Below, in pieces: positions 1 to 6,247 of a stretch of DNA of 9,425 bases. This DNA comes from DATAYA01 sp036272815. Its GTDB lineage: Bacteria; Pseudomonadota; Alphaproteobacteria; Acetobacterales; Acetobacteraceae. The notes under the pieces were generated by a model that was given only the letters and a program-made list of their open reading frames with translations, was not told the DNA's origin and did not search any database. The stretch spans positions 1 to 9,425 of the forward strand of contig DATAYA010000223.1 in NCBI GenBank assembly GCA_036272815.1, given 5' to 3'. The position numbers were made by a program, and so were the translations under genes. Within the stretch, counting starts at the first letter, position 1. Every line of letters starts with the position of its first letter.

Positions 1-1210
1 CGTCGGCCAGAAAGCGGGTGAATGCGGCGCTGCGCGTCAGCCCGCCGTCCACCGAGAGCCGCCGCAGCACCCCGCCGAGCGCCGCCGCGAAAATCGCGAC
101 CAGCTCCGCCGCGCGCAATGCCACGCCCTCGAGCACCGCACGGCACAGCGTCTCGCGCGTGGTGTCGAGACCCATGCCTATCCACAGCGCGCGCGCCGTG
201 CGGTCGTGGTGCGGGCAGCCGAGGCCGGCCTGCGCGGGAACGAAGAAGACGCCCTGCGACGCGGCGCTGGGGCCACGTGCGGCGTCGAGCGCGTCGGCAC
301 GCTCCAGCAGCCCAACCCGGCGCAGCCAATCGACCGCGGCACCGGCCGTCGTGATCCCGCCGTCGAGCGCGTATTCGGCGCGGCCGCCCACCGACCAGGC
401 GCAGGTCGGCAGCAGCCCGGTGGCGTCGCGATGCAGTGCGCCGGTCAGCGCCAGCGCGAACCCGCCAGTGCCGAACGTTATCTTCAAATCCCCCGGCTCG
501 CGGCAGAAATGGCCGCGCAGCGCCGCCTGCTGATCGACGACGCTCGCGGCGACGGGAATGCCGCCCGGCAGCCGGCCGAACCCGCCCACCGTGTCACGGA
601 TCGGCGGCAGGCACGCGACCGGCACGCCGAACAGCGCGCACAGCGCGTCGTCCCAGCGCAGGCTCGCGATGTCGAGCAGGCTGGTGCGCGACGCGGTGGA
701 GGGATCGGTCGCAAATGTGCTGGTCAGCGCGTCGAGGAAGAACGCGTCGGTGGTGCCAAGTCGCAGCAGGCCGGCGGCCAGCAGCGCCCGCGCGTCTGGC
801 GTGTGGTCGAGCAGCCAGCGCAGCTTGGCGGCCGAGAAATAGGGATCGAGCGGCAGCCCGGCGCGCGCGCGGACGAAGGCCTCGTGTCCGTCGGCGCGCA
901 GCCGTTCGATCGCGCCCTGCGTGCGCGTGTCCTGCCATACGATCGCGCGGCCGAGCGGCTGCTTGGTCGTCGCGTGCCATGCCAGGACCGTCTCGCCCTG
1001 GTTCGCGATCCCGACCCGATCGACCGGCCCGGCCGCGGCGATCAGCGCGCGGATCGCCTCCAGCAATTCCGCCGCGTCGTGCTCGACCCAGCCGGGGCGC
1101 GGCAGGAACACGCGGTGGCGATGCTGGCCGACCGGTTGCATCGTGCCGTCATCCTCAACGCGGAAGGCGCGCGTGGAGGTCGTGCCCTGGTCGATCGCGA
1201 GCACCGTCAT
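1..1210 (-). CDS. FGGY-family carbohydrate/polyol kinase, glycerol kinase-like (3' end cut by window)
   Basis: ATP-dependent cytoplasmic kinase expected to phosphorylate a polyol or sugar imported by the neighbouring transporter. About 403 residues are visible; the family usually has about 490-500, so roughly the last 90-100 lie beyond the left edge. The N-terminus has the FGGY phosphate-binding strand AIDQGTTSTRA (residues 5-15), then PGWVEHD (39-45), as in glycerol kinase. Compared from memory with E. coli GlpK, the glycerol-contacting residues Glu (E73), Trp (W92), Tyr (Y124), the catalytic-base Asp (D226 in VVDQQAA) and Phe (F251 in FGTGGF) are present. The Arg of the NQRET motif is Gly here (G72, NQGET). 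A DGG(L)T segment near the visible end matches the second FGGY signature. The ATG lies 5 bases after the stop of the upstream flavoprotein gene, so the gene is the third in that operon. GlpK-like architecture is clear; the exact substrate is not. Confidence 0.9.
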   Translation of the reverse strand, partial: MTVLAIDQGTTSTRAFRVEDDGTMQPVGQHRHRVFLPRPGWVEHDAAELLEAIRALIAAAGPVDRVGIANQGETVLAWHATTKQPLGRAIVWQDTRTQGAIERLRADGHEAFVRARAGLPLDPYFSAAKLRWLLDHTPDARALLAAGLLRLGTTDAFFLDALTSTFATDPSTASRTSLLDIASLRWDDALCALFGVPVACLPPIRDTVGGFGRLPGGIPVAASVVDQQAALRGHFCREPGDLKITFGTGGFALALTGALHRDATGLLPTCAWSVGGRAEYALDGGITTAGAAVDWLRRVGLLERADALDAARGPSAASQGVFFVPAQAGLGCPHHDRTARALWIGMGLDTTRETLCRAVLEGVALRAAELVAIFAAALGGVLRRLSVDGGLTRSAAFTRFLAD

Positions 1211-1215
1211 GCGGG

Positions 1216-2415
1216 CTATTCCAGCACGGCGGCGAGGGCCGTGCAGCCGCGCAGCCGGGCGGCGTGGATGCGGATCGAGAGCAGCGCGCCCGTGCGTGCA
1301 TGGACGCGCCGCGATGCGACCGGCACGCCATCGGCGAGCAGGCGTAGCACCCCGCGCCCCGGCAATGCGGCCCGGGCATGGACTGTGACCATTGCGTCCT
1401 CCGCGATCAGGCGCTGCGGCATCGCGTAGCGTAGCCGGCCTTCTGCGCGCAGCGGCACCGCGGGCTCAGGCGGCGGTAGGTCGCCGCGCAACGCACGGAT
1501 CATCGCGGCCGCGGCGGCGCGTCCCTCGGCCGCCGACCGGCCGGCACTCTCCACCGCGCGCAGCACGTTGCCGGCGGCGAAACAGGCGGGATCGGAGCAG
1601 CGCCAGAACTGGTCGATCGTCGGCCCCGCAGTGCCCGGATCGATCCGCAGCGCGCCGGCCCGCGCCAGCACGGCCTCCGGCACGAAGGCGCCGGAAAAGA
1701 TGACGCCGTCGCAGGCCAGCACGCGCTCGCCCTCGGGCCCGCGCAGCACCACCGCCTCCACCCGCTCGGCGCCGCGGATTTCCGCGAGCGTCGTGCGCGT
1801 CAGCAGCCGCGCGCCGCCGAGCAGCCGCGCCAGCAGGGGCACCGGCCACGGCACCAGCGGCGCGGCCGCCACCTCGATCAGCGCCACCGGCCGCACGCCG
1901 GCATGGCGCGCGGCGAGCAGGTTGGAGAACGACACGAATTCGCTGCCGACGATCAGCGGCCGGCGGAACGGCGCACGCCCGGTCGCCTGCACGATCTCCT
2001 GGAACGCGCCTGTGGTGGTGACGCCCCAGGGCCGGGTGCCGGACACCAGCCGGGCGGCGCGCGGTGTCTCGCGGATGCCGCTCGCCAGCAGCACCGCTCG
2101 CCCCGCGATCGTCTCCAGCCCCGCCGGCGTGCTGATCCGCAGCCGCCCACCCGGCTCCAGCGCCAGCACCGTCGTGTCCAGGCGCATATCGATGCCGCGC
2201 GCGCGCCGCACCAGCGCCGCCGCATAGGCCGGGCCGGTCATCGGCCGGTGGCAGTCGCGCAGGCCGAAGCCGGGATGGGCGCACCAGCGCGGCACCCCGC
2301 CCGGCGCCGCGTCGCGCTCCACCACCACCACGTCGCCGTTCCCGCCCTGGCGCAGCGCTGCCGCTGCCGCCAGCCCCGCCGGCCCGGCGCCCACGATCAC
2401 CGCGTCGTGGATCAC
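1216..2415 (-). CDS. FAD-dependent pyridine nucleotide-disulfide-type oxidoreductase, probable electron-transfer partner of the GlpA-like dehydrogenase
   Basis: A flavoprotein of 399 residues. The FAD-binding Rossmann motif GAGPAG is at residues 9-14, with the ribose-binding acidic residue E33 at the end of the second strand. The segment GGVPRWCAHPGFG (39-51) followed by MTGPAYA (59-65), and later SGIRETPR and GTRPWGVTTTG (112-136), resemble the flavoproteins encoded beside glpA in clostridial and Thermotoga glycerol operons (recalled, not searched). A second nucleotide-binding site would fall at 157-162, but it reads GSEFVS rather than GxGxxG. The FAD-closing motif FAAGN is present near residue 300. 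The last 80 or so residues look like a beta-rich extension I do not recognise. No redox-active CxxxxC pair is visible. The GTG start overlaps the upstream stop (GTGA), which suggests translational coupling. The likely role is to accept electrons from the [2Fe-2S] domain of its partner; the final acceptor is unknown. Confidence 0.85.
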   Translation of the reverse strand: MIHDAVIVGAGPAGLAAAAALRQGGNGDVVVVERDAAPGGVPRWCAHPGFGLRDCHRPMTGPAYAAALVRRARGIDMRLDTTVLALEPGGRLRISTPAGLETIAGRAVLLASGIRETPRAARLVSGTRPWGVTTTGAFQEIVQATGRAPFRRPLIVGSEFVSFSNLLAARHAGVRPVALIEVAAAPLVPWPVPLLARLLGGARLLTRTTLAEIRGAERVEAVVLRGPEGERVLACDGVIFSGAFVPEAVLARAGALRIDPGTAGPTIDQFWRCSDPACFAAGNVLRAVESAGRSAAEGRAAAAAMIRALRGDLPPPEPAVPLRAEGRLRYAMPQRLIAEDAMVTVHARAALPGRGVLRLLADGVPVASRRVHARTGALLSIRIHAARLRGCTALAAVLE

Positions 2416-3782
2416 GCGGCGAGCAATCCCGGCAGCCGCCCATCCGCCAGCTCGATGATGCGGCGCGAGCAGTAAAACCCCTGGCAGCGGCCCAGCATGC
2501 AGCGGGTACGCCGGCGCAGTCCGCCCAGCGTCGCGGCGCCGAGCGGCCCGTCGAGGGCGGTCGCGATCTCCGCCTGCGTCACCAGCTCGCAATGACAGAC
2601 GATCGCGGAGCGGCCGGCCTCCTGGTAGGCGCGCGCGGCGTGCTCGGCGAGGTTCGGCACGCGCGGCCACACCGGGTCGGCAAGGTCGCGCAGCGCGCCG
2701 AAATGCACCTCGTGCAGCGCCCGCACATGGCGCGCGATGCCGAGCGCGCCGCTCAGCCCGGTTGAGCGGATGCCGGCCACGCTGATCCATCGCCGATCCG
2801 GCACCGCCTCGATGCAATAGTCCTTCCGCTCCGTCGCCGGCCGCAGCCCGGCAAACGCCGCTGTCACCGGGTGCTCCGCCAGCGCCGGCAGGATGCGCCG
2901 CCCATGCGCCACCAGCCGCTCCAGCGCCGGCTGCTCGATGGTGGCAAGGCTGCGGTCCTCCTGATACTCCGCGGTCGGTCCGACCAGCAGATTGCCGAAC
3001 GCGGTGCGGGCGAGCACGACGCCCTTGGTGCGCGCGCTCGGCACCGGCACCACGATCGCCGACAGCAGCCGATGCGCCGTCTTGTCGAACACCACGAACT
3101 GCCCCTTGCGCGGCCGGATGCGGAACGGGCTGTTGCGCGCGATCGCCTCGACGAGATCGCCGTAATTGCCGGCGCAGTTGACCGCCACGCGCGCCGACAC
3201 CGGCCCCGCAGCGGTATCGAGCTGCCACACGCCGCCCTCCAGCCGGCCGCCGCGAACTTCGGCACGCCGGCGGATTTCCGCTCCATTGGCGATCGCCTGC
3301 ATCGCGTAGGCGAGCGGGGCGGACCATGGATCGATGATCGCCTCGTCGGGCACCCACACGCCGCCGAGCAGCGCGGGCGAGAGATGCGGCTCGCGCGCCA
3401 GCACCGCCTCGCGCGACAGCGGCGCCGCATCCGGCACACCGTTCTCGCGCGCGCGGGCGAGGATGGCGGGAAGTGCGGCAAGCTCGTCCGCGGTCCAGGC
3501 GACGACGATCGCGCCCGATTGCAGCAGCGGCAGGTTGAGCCGGCCGCGGATCGCGCGGTACTCGCGCTGGCCCTCGCGCACGCACTCGGCTTCCAGGCTG
3601 CCGGGTTCGGCGTCGAAGCCGGTGTGCAGCAGGCCGCTGTTGCCCTTGCTCGCACCGGCCAGCAGGTCGCCGTCGCGCTCCAGCAGCACCGCTCGCGCGC
3701 CGGCCAGCGCGAAGCCGCGCAGCACCGCGCAGCCGACCACGCCGCCGCCGATCACCGCGACGTCGAACGCGGCATCTGTCAC
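2412..3782 (-). CDS. GlpA-like FAD-dependent dehydrogenase with C-terminal BFD-like [2Fe-2S] domain
   Basis: Predicted to oxidise glycerol 3-phosphate or a related polyol phosphate to the keto-phosphate. The protein has 456 residues. The DAO-fold FAD site is at the N-terminus: GGGVVG (12-17), E35 at the second strand, then GASKGNSGLLHTGFDA (43-58). Later AGLRPA and the IRSTGLSGALGIA segment match the substrate and FAD loop of GlpA-type dehydrogenases. The C-terminal 61 residues form a BFD-like domain, with the Cys pattern C396-x-C398, C428-x4-C433 expected to bind [2Fe-2S]; a further Cys is at 438. E. coli GlpA (about 540 residues) has the same two-part plan but is longer. The start chosen is the GTG at 3782: the next in-frame ATG upstream lies far inside the divergent gene, and AAGAGG (3794-3799 on the complement) sits 11 bases before it, a slightly long spacing. 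First gene of the leftward operon; its stop overlaps the next start. Confidence 0.88.
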   Translation of the reverse strand: MTDAAFDVAVIGGGVVGCAVLRGFALAGARAVLLERDGDLLAGASKGNSGLLHTGFDAEPGSLEAECVREGQREYRAIRGRLNLPLLQSGAIVVAWTADELAALPAILARARENGVPDAAPLSREAVLAREPHLSPALLGGVWVPDEAIIDPWSAPLAYAMQAIANGAEIRRRAEVRGGRLEGGVWQLDTAAGPVSARVAVNCAGNYGDLVEAIARNSPFRIRPRKGQFVVFDKTAHRLLSAIVVPVPSARTKGVVLARTAFGNLLVGPTAEYQEDRSLATIEQPALERLVAHGRRILPALAEHPVTAAFAGLRPATERKDYCIEAVPDRRWISVAGIRSTGLSGALGIARHVRALHEVHFGALRDLADPVWPRVPNLAEHAARAYQEAGRSAIVCHCELVTQAEIATALDGPLGAATLGGLRRRTRCMLGRCQGFYCSRRIIELADGRLPGLLAA

Positions 3783-3845
3783 GGCCGAGAATGCCTCTTG
3801 ATGACCATTCGGGCATTGGCATATCACGGCGCTGACCGAATGCAA
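3783..3845. promoter_or_regulatory. Divergent intergenic region with candidate back-to-back promoters
   Basis: The only space between the leftward and rightward genes, and locally less GC-rich than its surroundings. On the minus strand, TTGCAT (3840-3845) and TATGCC (3818-3823) are 16 bases apart, with a TG one base before the second box; this is a plausible extended -10 promoter for the dehydrogenase operon. On the plus strand, TTGATG (3798-3803) and ATATCA (3821-3826) are 17 bases apart and could drive the regulator. The two candidate -10 boxes overlap around 3818-3826, so one bound repressor could shut both. CCATT (3804-3808) and ATTGG (3815-3819) form an imperfect inverted repeat there. 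All of this is by-eye matching, and no transcription start is known. Confidence 0.35.
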
Positions 3846-4622
3846 GGATCGCCCTTGGGCCCGGAACTGCGCCGGCAGGAGATTCTGGAGCTGGCCAATG
3901 CGCAGACGAGCGTGTCGGTGGACGAGGTGGCGCGCCGCTTCGGTGTGTCGCGGGAGACCGCGCGGCGCGACCTGGCGCAGCTCGACGCGGACGGGTTGCT
4001 GCACCGCGTGCATGGCGGCGCCCTCAAGACGGCCGCGGAACCCACGCTCAGCCAGCGCATGGTCGAGAACGCCGCCGCCAAGCAGGCGATCGCGCGGGCG
4101 GCGGCCGCCCTGTTCGACGCCGGCGACACGCTGCTGGTGGATGCGGGCTCCACCACTGCGTTCTTCGCCTCCGCCCTGGCGGAGGCGCCGCGGATGACGC
4201 TGATGACGACCTCCGTGGAGGTGGCCGCTCGCGCCGGCACGGGCGGCGCGCGGCACCGGATCTATCTGATCGGCGGCGAATACCGCCCCGAGGGGGGCGA
4301 GGCGGTCGGCTCGGTGGCGCTCGAGCAGATCGACCGCTTCCGCGCCGACCATGCCGTGCTGACCGTGGGCGCGATCGATGCCGCGCGCGGCTTGATGGAT
4401 TACGACGTCGAGGAGGCGATGGTCGCGCGCGCCATGCTGCGGCAGGCGGCCCGGCTAACCGTGCTCGCCGACGCGAGCAAGTTCGACCGGGTGGCGCTGG
4501 TGCAGGTGTGCGAGCTGGCCGCGGTCTCGCGGCTGGTGACGGACCGCGCGCCGTCCGCTGTGCTGGGCCAGGCGGTGGAACGGGCCGGCGTCGAGCTGGT
4601 CATCGCGTCTGCCCGGATTTGA
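3840..4622 (+). CDS. DeoR-family transcriptional regulator (GlpR-like)
   Basis: A 260-residue regulator, the usual length for the family. The N-terminal winged helix-turn-helix spans about residues 10-60 and contains SVSVDEVARRFGVSRETARRDL (24-45), the DeoR signature, ending in RVHGGA (56-61). The C-terminal DeoR sensor domain, related to ribose-5-phosphate isomerase folds, shows VDAGSTT (100-106), LIGGEYRPEGG in the middle, and D211/K214 in the ADASKF motif, all typical of repressors that respond to phosphorylated sugars or polyols. It sits between two operons and probably represses one or both, released by a metabolite made by the kinase or dehydrogenase. I chose the ATG at 3840 because the family starts about 10 residues before the xxRRQxIL helix. 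An in-frame ATG at 3801 would add 13 residues with no family match. Neither start has a convincing ribosome binding site. Confidence 0.9.
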   Translation: MQGSPLGPELRRQEILELANAQTSVSVDEVARRFGVSRETARRDLAQLDADGLLHRVHGGALKTAAEPTLSQRMVENAAAKQAIARAAAALFDAGDTLLVDAGSTTAFFASALAEAPRMTLMTTSVEVAARAGTGGARHRIYLIGGEYRPEGGEAVGSVALEQIDRFRADHAVLTVGAIDAARGLMDYDVEEAMVARAMLRQAARLTVLADASKFDRVALVQVCELAAVSRLVTDRAPSAVLGQAVERAGVELVIASARI

Positions 4623-4635
4623 CCGGATTCTTCCG
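4623..4635 (+). repeat. Short hairpin motif CCGGATTCTTCCG, copy 1
   Basis: Directly after the regulator's stop codon, CGGA and TCCG could pair as a 4-base stem around TTCT flanking bases. A nearly identical motif, differing by one inserted base, follows the stop of the solute-binding protein gene at 6224-6237. The stem is too short and lacks the T-run needed for a convincing terminator. It may be coincidence in GC-rich DNA. Confidence 0.3.
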
Positions 4636-4704
4636 AAAAGCGATTGTTTTTGCACCGCCGCTGCGGCTAGGCTCGGCCGCGCCGAACACAAGGGGCTGGG
4701 AACG
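4623..4704 (+). promoter_or_regulatory. Candidate promoter/operator and leader of the ABC transporter operon
   Basis: This 82-base gap holds the most AT-rich stretch nearby (about 4628-4652). TTGTTT (4644-4649) and TAGGCT (4668-4673) are 18 bases apart, an acceptable sigma-70-like pair. Immediately upstream, CGAAAAGCGA (4635-4644) contains two CGA units in direct repeat; reverse-complemented it reads TCGCTTTTCG, resembling the repeated TTTCG elements bound by GlpR-type DeoR repressors (recalled knowledge). AGGGG (4691-4695) and GGGA (4698-4701) supply a ribosome binding site for the ATG at 4705. The promoter assignment is inference; the transporter genes could also be read through from the regulator gene. 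Confidence 0.4.
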
Positions 4705-6219
4705 ATGACATCTTGGCAAAGGGCGGGCGCGGCGGCGCTGGTGCTGACGGCGGGGTTGGCGGCGACGCCGATTGCGGCCCGGGCGCAGACCGTGTTCAAG
4801 CTCGGCGTCGCGACCGACGCTCTGACGCTCGACCCGATCGCGACCAGCGACAACCCGTCGATCTGGTCGCAACTGCAGATTTATGACACCCTGGTGCGGC
4901 CGAAGCCGGACGGCAAGGCGCTGGAGGCCGATCTCGCGCAGAGTTGGCAGGCCGGCGCCGACGGAAGGTCCTATACGTTCCACCTGCGGCCCGACGCGCA
5001 GTTCTCCGACGGCACACCAGTTACCGCGGCCGATGTCGTCGCCTCGCTTAAGCGGGCCGCCTCGCCGAAATCGCAATGGGCCCGCTTCTTCCAGCCGATC
5101 GCGGGGATGCAGGCGACCGACGCGCACACGGTCACGCTCACTCTGAAGCAGCCCTTCACGCCGCTGCTCAACAATCTCGGCCTGTTCAGCGCCGCGATCC
5201 TGCCGGCTGCCGAAGCGAACGCGGCGAAGCTGCCGGACATGCCGCTCGGCTCCGGCCCGTTCGTCGTCAAGGAATGGCGACATGGCGAGCGCATGGTGCT
5301 GGTGCGCAATCCGCATTACTGGGACCACGGCAAGCCCTATGTGGACGAAGCCGATCTGATCGTGATCGGCGAGGACAACAGCCGTGTGCTGCAACTCGAG
5401 TCGGGCGCGATCGACGCCATGATCAACGTGCCGTACAACCAGATGTCGCGGCTCAAGGCCAGTCCGGCGCTGCGCGTCGGCTCAGCGCAGGTGTTCCGCG
5501 CCGACTTCGTGATGCTGAACACGAAGCGCAAGCCGTTCGACGATCTGCGCGTGCGCCAGGCGCTGAACTACGCCGTCGACAAGCAGGGCCTCGTTCGCGG
5601 CGTGCTGTTCGGCAACGGCGAGGTCGCGGCCGACGCGATGCCGGTGATGGCGTGGCACGATGCCAGCCTGAAGCCCTATCCGTTCGATCTGGCGAAGGCG
5701 AAGGCGCTGCTGCAGCAGGCCGGACTGGGAGCCGGGTTCTCCACCGCCATGCTGGTGCCCGCTGGCGATGCGGCGGCCGGGCAGGTGGCGGCGGCCGTGC
5801 AGAGCAACCTCGCCGCGATCGGCGTGAAGGTGGCGCTGCAGCAGATCGAGACCGGCACGCAATGGGATGTGACCAAGAAGGGCGACTATCAGATGTCGAT
5901 CAGCTACGCGACCAGCGACACCATCGACCCTGACCAGTTGTTCGGCTTCCTCGCGGTCAATCCCGAGCGCGCCGACGCCTACCACACGTTCTGGCAAAGC
6001 ACGAAGCTGAACGATCTTTACGCGCAGGAGCGGACGACGCCGGAGGGGCCGGCGCGCGGCAAAATGTTCCAGCAGATGGAGGCGCTGCTGCACGACGGCG
6101 CGCCCTACATTTTCCTGTATCGCCCGACCACGACCTACGCGTATCGCACGCGCGTCACCGGCTTCGCCGTGCTGCCGACCTCGAACTGGCGGCTGCAGGA
6201 CGTGAAGCTGGCGCACTGA
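4705..6219 (+). CDS. ABC transporter periplasmic solute-binding protein, family 5 (Dpp/Opp type)
   Basis: The periplasmic receptor that delivers substrate to the membrane components encoded just downstream. It has 504 residues, a normal length for the family. A Sec signal peptide is clear: a basic residue (R6), a hydrophobic core (about 7-20), and ARA ending at residue 27 as the likely cleavage site. There is no lipobox Cys, so a soluble periplasmic protein is expected. The family 5 signature spans about 77-111 (LAQSW, DGRSYTFHLR, FSDGTPVTAADV). GSGPFVVKEW and NPHYW follow, then RVRQALNYAVDK in the C-terminal lobe. Family 5 proteins bind di- and oligopeptides, nickel complexes, oligosaccharides and opine-like sugar phosphodiesters, so the fold does not name the substrate. 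The neighbouring kinase and dehydrogenase make a polyol-containing compound more likely than a peptide; this is inference. First gene of the transporter operon, with 28 bases before the permease. Confidence 0.93.
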   Translation: MTSWQRAGAAALVLTAGLAATPIAARAQTVFKLGVATDALTLDPIATSDNPSIWSQLQIYDTLVRPKPDGKALEADLAQSWQAGADGRSYTFHLRPDAQFSDGTPVTAADVVASLKRAASPKSQWARFFQPIAGMQATDAHTVTLTLKQPFTPLLNNLGLFSAAILPAAEANAAKLPDMPLGSGPFVVKEWRHGERMVLVRNPHYWDHGKPYVDEADLIVIGEDNSRVLQLESGAIDAMINVPYNQMSRLKASPALRVGSAQVFRADFVMLNTKRKPFDDLRVRQALNYAVDKQGLVRGVLFGNGEVAADAMPVMAWHDASLKPYPFDLAKAKALLQQAGLGAGFSTAMLVPAGDAAAGQVAAAVQSNLAAIGVKVALQQIETGTQWDVTKKGDYQMSISYATSDTIDPDQLFGFLAVNPERADAYHTFWQSTKLNDLYAQERTTPEGPARGKMFQQMEALLHDGAPYIFLYRPTTTYAYRTRVTGFAVLPTSNWRLQDVKLAH

Positions 6220-6223
6220 CCGG

Positions 6224-6237
6224 CCGGAGTTCTTCCG
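6224..6237 (+). repeat. Short hairpin motif CCGGAGTTCTTCCG, copy 2
   Basis: Lies between the solute-binding protein gene and the first permease gene, just after the palindrome CCGGCCGG (6220-6227), which follows the stop codon and overlaps the motif. CGGA (6225-6228) and TCCG (6234-6237) can pair around a 5-base loop. It resembles copy 1 at 4623-4635. Hairpins at this place in importer operons often protect the binding-protein mRNA or reduce read-through, but this stem is short. The permease ribosome binding site, AGGA (6239-6242), starts two bases after it. Confidence 0.3.
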
Positions 6238-6247
6238 CAGGACGCCG

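Noticed and set aside
206..1429. Long plus-strand open frame (407 codons) opposite the kinase gene
   Set aside because: The translation is Arg/Ala/Gly-rich low-complexity text with no family motif, while the opposite strand encodes a continuous kinase with conserved active-site residues. Long antisense open frames are expected at this GC content.
2416..3822. Minus-strand extension joining the flavoprotein frame into one 868-codon reading frame
   Set aside because: Only the part from 2415 downward resembles a flavoprotein. The upstream 469 codons are an out-of-frame shadow of the GlpA-like gene, which has its own FAD and [2Fe-2S] motifs in another frame. This is not a fusion.
2871..3839. N-terminal extension of the DeoR protein on the plus strand
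   Set aside because: This stretch is antisense to the dehydrogenase gene and has biased low-complexity composition. The helix-turn-helix starts at the expected distance from the ATG at 3840.
3783..4352. N-terminal extension of the GlpA-like protein up to 4352 on the minus strand
   Set aside because: The extra 190 codons run antisense through the regulator gene and show no motif. The FAD strand begins a few residues after the GTG at 3782, as in the family.
5482..6216. Minus-strand open frame inside the solute-binding protein gene
   Set aside because: His/Arg/Gln-rich shadow translation with no motif and no promoter or ribosome binding site. The sense strand encodes a well-conserved binding protein.
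6220..6247. Possible transcription terminator after the binding-protein gene
   Set aside because: The stem is only four base pairs with no following T-run, and the permease ribosome binding site begins immediately after it, so read-through is expected.
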